From Sulfurimonas sp. (GTDB taxonomy: Bacteria; Campylobacterota; Campylobacteria; Campylobacterales; Sulfurimonadaceae): 5,156 bases of DNA. Numbering within the stretch: the first letter of the stretch is position 1; every line of letters starts with the position of its first letter. The position numbers were made by a program, and so were the translations under genes. The notes beneath the pieces are model-generated. The model saw nothing but the letters and a program-made list of their open reading frames with translations, made no database searches and was not told where the DNA came from. The stretch lies in contig DTVI01000349.1 in NCBI GenBank assembly GCA_012963655.1, positions 1 to 5,156 on the forward strand. Reading direction: 5' to 3'. Positions 1 to 5,156 of this stretch are shown here, piece after piece.

Positions 1-6
1 ATTTAA

Positions 7-714
7 ATGCGATTCGCGGTGATTCCAGCACGTGGTGGCAGCAAGCGGATTCCGGGCAAGAATATCAAACCGTTCTGTGGCAAACCGATGATAGCGTGGT
101 CGATTGAGGCTGCCAAAAAAAGTCAGCTATTTGATCATATCCTCGTTTCCACAGACGATCAGGAAATTGCTGAGGTGGCAAAGACATTCGGTGCGGAAGT
201 CCCGTTTATGCGTCCAGCCAAGCTGGCAGATGATTACGCTGGTACCATTGAAGTGATAGGACACGCTGTGGCTTGGATGCAAGCTCAACTCTGGCCGCTT
301 GATGCCGTTTGTTGTATTTATGCAACCGCCTCCCTAGTACAGCCCGAAGATTTAAAACGTGGATGGATGGCTTTAGATTCCGGTGACTGGTCCTACGCGT
401 TTTCTGTGACGGAATATCCCTCTCCTATTTTCCGTTCATTCAAGGAGCACCCTGAAGGAGGTTTAGAAATGTTTTTCCCTGAAAAATGGGAGATGCGTTC
501 TCAAGACTTACCGGTGGCACTTCATGATGCAGCCCAGTTCTATTGGGGGCGACCAGAAGCTTGGATGAACAACCTTCAGATCTTTGATCAGCATTCATGT
601 CCTGTTCAAATTCCAAGCTGGCGCGTGCAGGATGTTGACACCCCTGAAGATTGGAGACGTGCAGAGCTGATATTTCAGATACTGGATGAAGAAAATCAGA
701 ACTTCACACGATGA
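7..714 (+). CDS. pseF: CMP-pseudaminic acid synthetase (pseudaminic acid cytidylyltransferase)
   Basis: This enzyme transfers CMP from CTP to a free nonulosonic acid, most likely pseudaminic acid, to give the sugar donor used by cytoplasmic glycosyltransferases. The 235-residue length is normal for the family. Visible motifs are the nucleotide-binding start IPARGGSKRIPGKN (residues 6-19), STDDQEIA (48-55), YATASL (105-110), HDAAQFYWG (173-181) and DVDTPEDW (209-216), whose Asp209 and Asp211 are the likely metal ligands. The AQFYWG segment favours PseF over NeuA or LegF. An in-frame TAA at 4-6 directly precedes the ATG, so the start cannot lie further upstream; that TAA might also end a preceding gene. 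The ribosome binding site is outside the window. The stop overlaps the next ATG as ATGA, which indicates translational coupling with pseG. The exact sugar (pseudaminic acid or a close isomer) cannot be read from sequence. Confidence 0.93.
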   Translation: MRFAVIPARGGSKRIPGKNIKPFCGKPMIAWSIEAAKKSQLFDHILVSTDDQEIAEVAKTFGAEVPFMRPAKLADDYAGTIEVIGHAVAWMQAQLWPLDAVCCIYATASLVQPEDLKRGWMALDSGDWSYAFSVTEYPSPIFRSFKEHPEGGLEMFFPEKWEMRSQDLPVALHDAAQFYWGRPEAWMNNLQIFDQHSCPVQIPSWRVQDVDTPEDWRRAELIFQILDEENQNFTR

Positions 715-2306
715 CAATGTATAATCAGTCTATCCTCATTCTCATCCGCACTGATGCTTCTCTGAAAATTGGTTCTGGACATGTGATGCGTTGCCTCTCT
801 TTGGCGGAGGCTTTGAGAGACTCTGGAGCTGAGGTTCGGTTCGTCTGCCGAGCCCATCCCGGGAATCTGAACGACGTAATCGGCAAAAAGGAATTCAAGG
901 TACACGAACTTTCGGCACCGGATTTGGATGAAGGGAGAGAGCATTACACAGAGGTGGCTGAAGATTACACCCGTTGGTTCAATGTCACCCAGGAACAGGA
1001 TGCAACGGAAACACTTGATGTGCTTAACGGTGAGCGTCCGGATTGGTTGATCATCGACCACTACGGATTGGATTGCGACTGGGAAAACCGTTTAAGGCCT
1101 CACGTCCGCAAGTTGATGGTCATTGACGATCTTGCGAATCGCCAGCACGACTGTGATCTTTTATTGGATCAAAACTATTTTAGGGATGGTCAGAACCGTT
1201 ACAATGGGCTAGTTCCTCTTACATGTACTCAAATGCTCGGTCCACAATACGCTTTGTTGCGTCCGGAATTCGCCGAGGCCCGCAAGAAGTTACGTCGCCG
1301 AACTGGAGAGATTCGGTGCGTCTTCGTCTTCTTCGGTGGAACCGATCCCGAGAATTTTACTGGGTGTGCACTTGCCGCCCTATCTACTCCTGAACTGGTG
1401 CATTTGGAAGTCGATGTAGTCCTGGGGAAGACAAATCCAAATCGAGCCTCCATTGAACGGCAGGTCGCCACACGTCCAAATACAAACCTCTACGTGCAGG
1501 TCAAAAACATTGCCGAATTGATGGTTCGTGCAGATTTGGCTTTGGGAGCGGGTGGAGCAACCACTTGGGAGCGTTTATGCCTCGGCCTGCCAAGTATTGT
1601 GACGATACTATCAGAAAATCAGAGAAAGTTTTCTGAAACCTTGGATAAGGCTGGGTTGCAGATCTGCTTGGGCAATGCAAAAGAACTGAGCGTTTCTGAT
1701 CTGAAATTTGCCGTACTAAAGCGATTGAAAACAGTTGAAAGTAACCGTAAGCAATCTGGACAATGTTTGGAAGTAGTAGACGGCAAAGGTACTGGAATCA
1801 CTAAAGACATGATTTTGAAGGGGATTCCGGTTAAACAATGGGGAATACGGAGTGCTTCTTCAGCTGACTGCGAATTCTATTGGCATTGGGTTAATGATCA
1901 GGATGTCAGGCAAAGTGCGTTTAATTCTGAACCCATTTCCTGGGAAGATCATCAAGAGTGGTTCAAAAATAAACTTAACGATCCATCAACAACCCTTTTT
2001 TTGGCGGAAAGTCAGTTTGGGCCTATCGGACAAGTACGTTTTGAAAAATCGGGGGATCATTTCGTGATTGATTACTCCATTGGTCGTCAATTTCGTGGAT
2101 TAGGTTTAGGAGAACGATTGCTTACCAAAGGAATCGAATCATTTAAAAATACTCAGGGATTCACATTGGTCGGTGAGGTGAAGGAGGAAAATCAAGCTTC
2201 CATGAAAATTTTTCAAAACCTAGGATTCAGAGAAATCTCCCATTCTCCTCAACTTAAAAAAAAGACAAGACGCTTTCAATTACAATTATCTGAGATAACA
2301 CGATGA
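711..2306 (+). CDS. pseG: PseG-type UDP-sugar hydrolase fused to a GNAT N-acetyltransferase domain (PseH-like)
   Basis: The N-terminal part (about residues 8-365) matches PseG, which releases UDP from UDP-2,4-diacetamido-2,4,6-trideoxy-beta-L-altropyranose. Seen are RTDAS (13-17), GSGHVMRC (21-28) with the probable catalytic His24, IIDHYGLD (114-121), a DDLANRQHDCDLLLDQN stretch (139-154 region), FGGTDP (208-213), the nucleotide-binding GAGGATTWERLCLGLPSI (279-296) and ENQ (302-304). After a linker, residues about 375-525 form a GNAT domain: WVNDQDVRQSAFNSEPISW (393-411), the acetyl-CoA loop RQFRGLGLG (459-467), and N494 to GF (505-506). PseH acetylates N4 of the sugar just before PseG acts, so the fusion probably joins two consecutive steps in the cytoplasm. 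At 531 residues it is much longer than stand-alone PseG (roughly 270-350). The start at 711 overlaps the pseF stop; an in-frame ATG at 717 is an alternative. No strong Shine-Dalgarno is seen, consistent with coupling. The GNAT half is visibly more AT-rich than the hydrolase half. Confidence 0.9.
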   Translation: MTMYNQSILILIRTDASLKIGSGHVMRCLSLAEALRDSGAEVRFVCRAHPGNLNDVIGKKEFKVHELSAPDLDEGREHYTEVAEDYTRWFNVTQEQDATETLDVLNGERPDWLIIDHYGLDCDWENRLRPHVRKLMVIDDLANRQHDCDLLLDQNYFRDGQNRYNGLVPLTCTQMLGPQYALLRPEFAEARKKLRRRTGEIRCVFVFFGGTDPENFTGCALAALSTPELVHLEVDVVLGKTNPNRASIERQVATRPNTNLYVQVKNIAELMVRADLALGAGGATTWERLCLGLPSIVTILSENQRKFSETLDKAGLQICLGNAKELSVSDLKFAVLKRLKTVESNRKQSGQCLEVVDGKGTGITKDMILKGIPVKQWGIRSASSADCEFYWHWVNDQDVRQSAFNSEPISWEDHQEWFKNKLNDPSTTLFLAESQFGPIGQVRFEKSGDHFVIDYSIGRQFRGLGLGERLLTKGIESFKNTQGFTLVGEVKEENQASMKIFQNLGFREISHSPQLKKKTRRFQLQLSEITR

Positions 2307-2986
2307 GTATTCTTGTTGTAGCCGCACATCCCGATGATGAGGTACTTGGTTGTGGAGCCAGCGTAGCAAAATGGACTGAAGCCGGAAACGAAGTACATAT
2401 CTTGATTTTAGCGGAAGGTGCTACATCGCGTGATGCTGTTCGGAATCCGGGAAATCGCATTGATGAATTGTCTGCTTTGGCAAAAGCGGCACACTCTTCT
2501 GGAGACATTTTAGGTGTCACTTCGGTCAGATTATTGAACTTTCCGGATAACCGTCTTGATTCCGTGGATCTCTTAGATGTGATCATAGCAGTTGAGGAGC
2601 AGATTAAAAGAATAAATCCTGAAACAGTTTGTACGCATCATTCCGGTGATCTCAACATTGATCACCGGATTACCCATCAAGCGGTAGTAACGGCTTGCCG
2701 TCCACAACCCGGGCAAGTAGTCCGGCGTTTGCTGTCTTTCGAGGTTCCTTCCAGCACTGAATGGCAACCACCGGACTCTGGTCCTGTATTTCAACCCAAC
2801 TGGTTCGAAGATGTTTCCATCACCCTTGACCGCAAACTCCAAGCACTGGAAATCTATACCAAAGAAATGCGTCCCTGGCCACATTCTCGTTCTTTTCAGG
2901 CTGTGGATCATTTGGCCCGTTGGCGTGGCTCATCGGTGGGCTGTGAGGCGGCAGAGGCGTTTATTCTGTTACGGGAGGTGTGTTGA
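2303..2986 (+). CDS. PIG-L/LmbE-family zinc-dependent N-deacetylase
   Basis: The protein has 227 residues, normal for a single-domain PIG-L deacetylase, a family that removes N-acetyl groups from sugars (GlcNAc-PI, GlcNAc-Ins in mycothiol synthesis, and others). The signature AHPDDE sits at residues 8-13: by family analogy His9 and Asp12 bind the metal and Asp11 is the general base. The second conserved block, THHSGDLNIDHR (111-122), supplies the third ligand, probably His121. The C-terminal VGCEAAEAFILLR (212-224) is typical of members found in surface-polysaccharide loci. No signal peptide or membrane segment is seen, so it should act in the cytoplasm on a nucleotide sugar, a free nonulosonic acid or a lipid-linked intermediate. 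The ATG overlaps the preceding stop (ATGA), with only a weak GAGA at 2292-2295, so translation is probably coupled. The substrate is unknown; its place directly behind the pseG-GNAT gene suggests an acetamido group on the same sugar. Confidence 0.88.
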   Translation: MSILVVAAHPDDEVLGCGASVAKWTEAGNEVHILILAEGATSRDAVRNPGNRIDELSALAKAAHSSGDILGVTSVRLLNFPDNRLDSVDLLDVIIAVEEQIKRINPETVCTHHSGDLNIDHRITHQAVVTACRPQPGQVVRRLLSFEVPSSTEWQPPDSGPVFQPNWFEDVSITLDRKLQALEIYTKEMRPWPHSRSFQAVDHLARWRGSSVGCEAAEAFILLREVC

Positions 2987-3027
2987 ATACATTTATGAAA
3001 TTGTCCCATTTAGCTGAGAGGTAATCC
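2987..3027 (+). other. Short intergenic gap between deacetylase and GNAT genes
   Basis: This 41-base AT-rich spacer is the largest gap between genes in the window. It holds the ribosome binding site of the next gene and no terminator-like hairpin, so transcription probably continues through. No convincing -35/-10 pair was found. Confidence 0.6.
3016..3021 (+). promoter_or_regulatory. Ribosome binding site (GAGAGG) for the 337-residue GNAT gene
   Basis: GAGAGG lies 6 bases before the ATG at 3028, a good Shine-Dalgarno distance, and fixes that start. Unlike the two genes before it, which start inside the preceding stop, this gene can recruit ribosomes on its own. Confidence 0.75.
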
Positions 3028-4041
3028 ATGTTAGAAATCAGAAAATATCGAGAGGGGGATGAAGAAGGTTTTCAGAGATTGGATAACTTAGTTGAAGAAC
3101 ACCCTTGGAACCGTCGCAATCTCGCGAACTGGGAATGGAAATTCAGAGGGAAAAATCCAGCTGGAAAACCTTTGATGATCTATGCTGACAATGATTCAGA
3201 AATTGTGGGTCATTTTGCCGCTATTCCTATGAAATACTGGATTGATGGGGAATCAGTGATTGGATCTCATTCAGTTGCGATGATGATTGATCCTAAGTGG
3301 CAAAACAGAGGTTTAATCAAGTATGTATCCGACAAATTGATACAACAACTAGAAGAGCAGGAAATCTCCTTTACATACGGATATCCCAATGACAACGCTT
3401 ATGAACTGCACATCAAACTATTGGGTTATGAACAGATTGCTCAACAAAAACTCTATACAAAAAGAATCAGCTTGAATGATGATGGAAAAGGAGATTTAGA
3501 TTGTGGACCACTCACTTGGAAAAAAATCTTGAAATTTGGCGATGAAACAAATGACCTCTGGGAAAAATCGAAAAACGATTACGAGGTGATCGTTGAGCGA
3601 AAATCAGATTTTCTAAACTGGCGTTATCTGGAGCGTCCCGATGTTCCTTATTATGCATACGGAGCATTCAATGGAAACATGCTTGAAGGGTATTGTGTAT
3701 TGAAGCTCTATAAAGAGGGACAGACTTTGAGAGGACACTTTATCGATCTATTCACATCAATCGACAACAGATCATGCGGATCGGTTTTAATTCGTCAGGG
3801 ACTTCAATTCTTTAAAGAGATGAAAGCAAATGAAGTGACTCTCTGGATGCAAGGATGTCCTTTTATGCGCGACCTGCTTCATGAACATGGATTCAGTGAA
3901 GGTGGCATTTCAGGAGGAGGATGGCCGGGTTCAACACGCCCCATGGTTTGTCGATTTAATCATCAGAAAGATAAATATCAAGCTCTGTTGGTTGAAAAAG
4001 ATTGGTACTTCACGATGGGCGACACATTGGAAATATACTGA
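3028..4041 (+). CDS. GNAT-superfamily acyltransferase, probably two-domain, surface-polysaccharide type
   Basis: The protein has 337 residues, about twice the length of a single GNAT domain. The N-terminal half has a recognisable GNAT pattern: a beta strand GHFAAIPMKYW (61-71), then SVAMMIDPKWQNRGL (82-96), in which QNRG occupies the acyl-CoA pyrophosphate-binding loop, followed by an alpha helix and SFTYGYPNDNAYELHIKLLGY (114-134), the usual end of the fold. The C-terminal half (about 185-335) carries LNWRYLERPDVPYY (196-209) and a strand/helix pattern suggesting a second, degenerate GNAT-like module; it ends with WYFTMGD (326-332). Such proteins are found in polysaccharide loci and are predicted to transfer an acyl group to an amino sugar. 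The acyl donor and acceptor are not known. Being next to a deacetylase and an acyl-CoA ligase suggests it re-acylates a deacetylated sugar amine. No membrane segment or signal peptide is apparent. The start is supported by GAGAGG 6 bases upstream. Confidence 0.8.
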   Translation: MLEIRKYREGDEEGFQRLDNLVEEHPWNRRNLANWEWKFRGKNPAGKPLMIYADNDSEIVGHFAAIPMKYWIDGESVIGSHSVAMMIDPKWQNRGLIKYVSDKLIQQLEEQEISFTYGYPNDNAYELHIKLLGYEQIAQQKLYTKRISLNDDGKGDLDCGPLTWKKILKFGDETNDLWEKSKNDYEVIVERKSDFLNWRYLERPDVPYYAYGAFNGNMLEGYCVLKLYKEGQTLRGHFIDLFTSIDNRSCGSVLIRQGLQFFKEMKANEVTLWMQGCPFMRDLLHEHGFSEGGISGGGWPGSTRPMVCRFNHQKDKYQALLVEKDWYFTMGDTLEIY

Positions 4042-4043
4042 GG
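4040..4043 (+). promoter_or_regulatory. Ribosome binding site (GAGG) for the VOC-family gene
   Basis: GAGG overlaps the stop codon of the upstream GNAT gene (TGA at 4039-4041) and lies 8 bases before the ATG at 4052. It supports starting the VOC gene at 4052, not at an earlier in-frame ATG inside the GNAT gene. Confidence 0.65.
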
Positions 4044-4051
4044 ATCGAAAA

Positions 4052-4480
4052 ATGAAGATGGATTTGCGCCTAGATCATATAGGTATAGTAGTCAAGGATC
4101 TTGAACGATCGTGTCTGGATTACCAACGGATTCACGGATTGAGGCAAAAAACGAAAAGAATTCATGAACCAGCCCATGACGTGGAGATTATGTTCTTTGA
4201 AACAGGACATGGATCGATGCCAATGATCGAACTGATTATGCCTCTGTCTGATTCTTCAAAAGTGAGTGGGTTCCTCAAAAGAACCGGTGGAGGGATTCAT
4301 CATCTGGCTTATGAAGTGAATGACATCAATGATGCGATCGACCACTATAAATCTCTGGGTAGTATCATTCTGGGGGGAATCGTACCGGGGGCGGGCCATT
4401 CCAATCTTCCAACGGTATGGATCTATACTCCTGATAAGAGTTTAATTGAATTGATTGAGAAAGGCCATCATGAACAGTGA
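4052..4480 (+). CDS. VOC-superfamily protein resembling methylmalonyl-CoA epimerase / glyoxalase
   Basis: This 142-residue protein has two beta-alpha-beta-beta-beta modules of the vicinal oxygen chelate fold. Likely metal ligands are His9 (LDHIGIVV, 7-14), Glu60 (MIELIMPL, 58-65), one of His83/His84 (GGIHHLAYEVNDI, 80-92) and Glu133 (LIELIE, 131-136). The GGIHHLAYEV block and the IEL strand are closest to methylmalonyl-CoA epimerases, which invert the carbon next to a thioester. The C-terminal HPK-type segment of those enzymes is replaced by a shorter YTPDKSLIELIE, so the activity may differ. The ATG at 4052 has a GAGG 8 bases upstream; an ATG at 4058 is a close alternative. The gene begins 10 bases after the GNAT stop and overlaps the ligase start by 11 bases. 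Placed between a GNAT and an acyl-CoA ligase, it may act on an acyl-CoA in the same branch. The substrate is unknown. Confidence 0.82.
   Translation: MKMDLRLDHIGIVVKDLERSCLDYQRIHGLRQKTKRIHEPAHDVEIMFFETGHGSMPMIELIMPLSDSSKVSGFLKRTGGGIHHLAYEVNDINDAIDHYKSLGSIILGGIVPGAGHSNLPTVWIYTPDKSLIELIEKGHHEQ
4457..4464 (+). promoter_or_regulatory. Ribosome binding site (GAGAAAGG) for the acyl-CoA ligase gene
   Basis: This purine-rich stretch lies within the end of the VOC gene and stops 5 bases before the ATG at 4470. It supports the ligase start even though that start lies inside the VOC coding sequence. Confidence 0.6.
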
Positions 4481-5156
4481 AAACAACCGTGAACTTTCAG
4501 AAAGGTTGCAAAATTTCCCTTCTTTTTCGGAGATTCTTAACTTCACAGCCGAAAAAAACCCAGCTCACTCATTTCTTATAACAAATAACGAAACGTGGAC
4601 TTATGGGCAGTTCAACCTTAAGGTAAATCAGTGCAGTCATTTCCTAAATAATCTTGGTGTGAACCCAGATGAAATTCTTTCCGCAGTTTTACGCAATTCT
4701 CTGGATTATCTGGTTCTCTACTTTGCCTGTGTTCGCTGCCGTATACGTTTTAATCCTTTCCCTTCTCACGTTCATGCCAAAGAAGTTATTAACAAAGTAG
4801 AATCTTTGGATACAAAACTACTTGTTTGTCACAATGAACATTATGCTGGACTGAAATCATCGAAAATAAAATTGATCAACTTTGACGATATTGAAGGAAT
4901 CCCTTTGATGGAAGTATTGAATGAATATCCAGCAAATACTTTTGAAGCACCAAAGGTTAAAGAGAATCAGACCGCAATACTCTATTATTCATCAGGCACA
5001 ACAGGTAACCCAAAACTGATAGAGTATTCTCATCAGAGCATGGTTAGTAGTCAGGCATCTATAGTACGGGCGGGCTATGTCTATCCTTTTGAAAAACATC
5101 TTTGCGTTTTACCTCTAGGCCACACCGCCGCTCTGAGACACACAATTAAACCCTGC
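4470..5156 (+). CDS. AMP-forming acyl-CoA ligase/synthetase (adenylate-forming family), N-terminal part
   Basis: The frame is open from the ATG at 4470 to the window edge, giving 229 residues; a full member of the family usually has about 450-550, so the 3' half is cut off by the window and is not evidence of a broken gene. The order is typical: an N-terminal segment FSEILNFTAEKNP (19-31), TWTYGQFN (42-49), a helix-rich region around 71-90, then the ATP-binding loop YYSSGTTGNPK (172-182) and the next core motif LPLGHT (213-218), where PLFH is more usual. After PK the usual G is replaced (PKLIEYSH, 181-188). The family activates a carboxylate as acyl-AMP and passes it to CoA or to a carrier protein. 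The acid cannot be predicted because the specificity pocket is mostly beyond the window. It is co-transcribed with the VOC and GNAT genes and may supply the acyl donor for the GNAT. Confidence 0.85.
   Translation, partial: MNSENNRELSERLQNFPSFSEILNFTAEKNPAHSFLITNNETWTYGQFNLKVNQCSHFLNNLGVNPDEILSAVLRNSLDYLVLYFACVRCRIRFNPFPSHVHAKEVINKVESLDTKLLVCHNEHYAGLKSSKIKLINFDDIEGIPLMEVLNEYPANTFEAPKVKENQTAILYYSSGTTGNPKLIEYSHQSMVSSQASIVRAGYVYPFEKHLCVLPLGHTAALRHTIKPC

Noticed and set aside
696..1061. A 121-codon open frame on the minus strand
   Set aside because: It lies wholly opposite the well-supported pseG coding region, its product resembles no family I recognise, and it has no separate context. It is a shadow frame.
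1852..2067. A 71-codon plus-strand frame inside the pseG-GNAT gene
   Set aside because: It is out of frame with a clear GNAT domain and has no recognisable product.
7..2306. A legionaminic or N-acetylneuraminic acid pathway instead of a pseudaminic one
   Set aside because: The hydrolase is of the PseG type and not the NeuC/LegG epimerase type, and the cytidylyltransferase has PseF-like motifs. An isomeric Pse-type acid remains possible.
2983..3012. A possible promoter (TTGAAT with a -10-like CATTTA) in the gap before the GNAT gene
   Set aside because: The -10 match is poor and the genes on both sides read as one operon, so I do not call a promoter.
2811..3017. A 68-codon plus-strand frame spanning the end of the deacetylase gene and the gap
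   Set aside because: It overlaps conserved deacetylase coding sequence in another frame and shows no family features.
3881..4051. An upstream in-frame extension of the VOC gene starting at 3881
   Set aside because: It would run inside the 3' end of the GNAT gene and add 57 residues with no VOC similarity. The ATG at 4052 has its own GAGG and gives the normal family length.
1..5156. Insertion sequences, CRISPR arrays, tRNA/rRNA genes, terminator hairpins
   Set aside because: Reading both strands, I saw no inverted-repeat ends, spaced direct repeats, RNA gene signatures or GC-rich stem followed by a T-run; the window is almost entirely coding.

Overview
The window looks like part of a bacterial cell-surface glycan locus. 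All six genes lie on the + strand and are packed as one probable operon, with junctions ranging from 4- and 11-base overlaps to gaps of 10 and 41 bases. The first two genes mark the pathway. One encodes a CMP-pseudaminic acid synthetase (PseF). The other is a fusion of the UDP-sugar hydrolase PseG with a GNAT acetyltransferase domain that fits PseH. Together they point to a nonulosonic (pseudaminic-type) acid used on flagellin, LPS/O-antigen or capsule. The other genes usually needed (pseB, pseC, pseI) are not in this window and presumably lie outside it. I cannot name the organism. Pse pathways are best known from Gram-negative bacteria, and GC content is moderate and uneven.

Layout: pseF (7-714); pseG-GNAT fusion (711-2306, 4-base ATGA overlap); a PIG-L/LmbE-type metal-dependent N-deacetylase (2303-2986, again a 4-base overlap); a 41-base gap with a clear ribosome binding site; a 337-residue GNAT-type acyltransferase (3028-4041); a VOC-fold protein resembling methylmalonyl-CoA epimerase (4052-4480); and the N-terminal 229 codons of an AMP-forming acyl-CoA ligase (4470 to the window end, open at the edge, overlapping the VOC gene by 11 bases).

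The first two genes fit the standard Pse route: the GNAT domain acetylates the 4-amino sugar, PseG removes UDP, and PseF (after PseI, not seen) makes CMP-Pse. The last four do not belong to that core set. As a group they suggest an acyl-tailoring branch: PIG-L strips an N-acetyl group, the ligase activates a carboxylic acid as acyl-CoA, the VOC protein may adjust the stereochemistry of that acyl-CoA, and the second GNAT transfers it to the freed amine. This is an inference from gene families and gene order. If correct, it would be a dedicated route to a nonulosonic acid, or a neighbouring amino sugar, with a non-acetyl N-acyl group. No RNA genes, mobile elements, CRISPR arrays, terminators or convincing promoters were seen.
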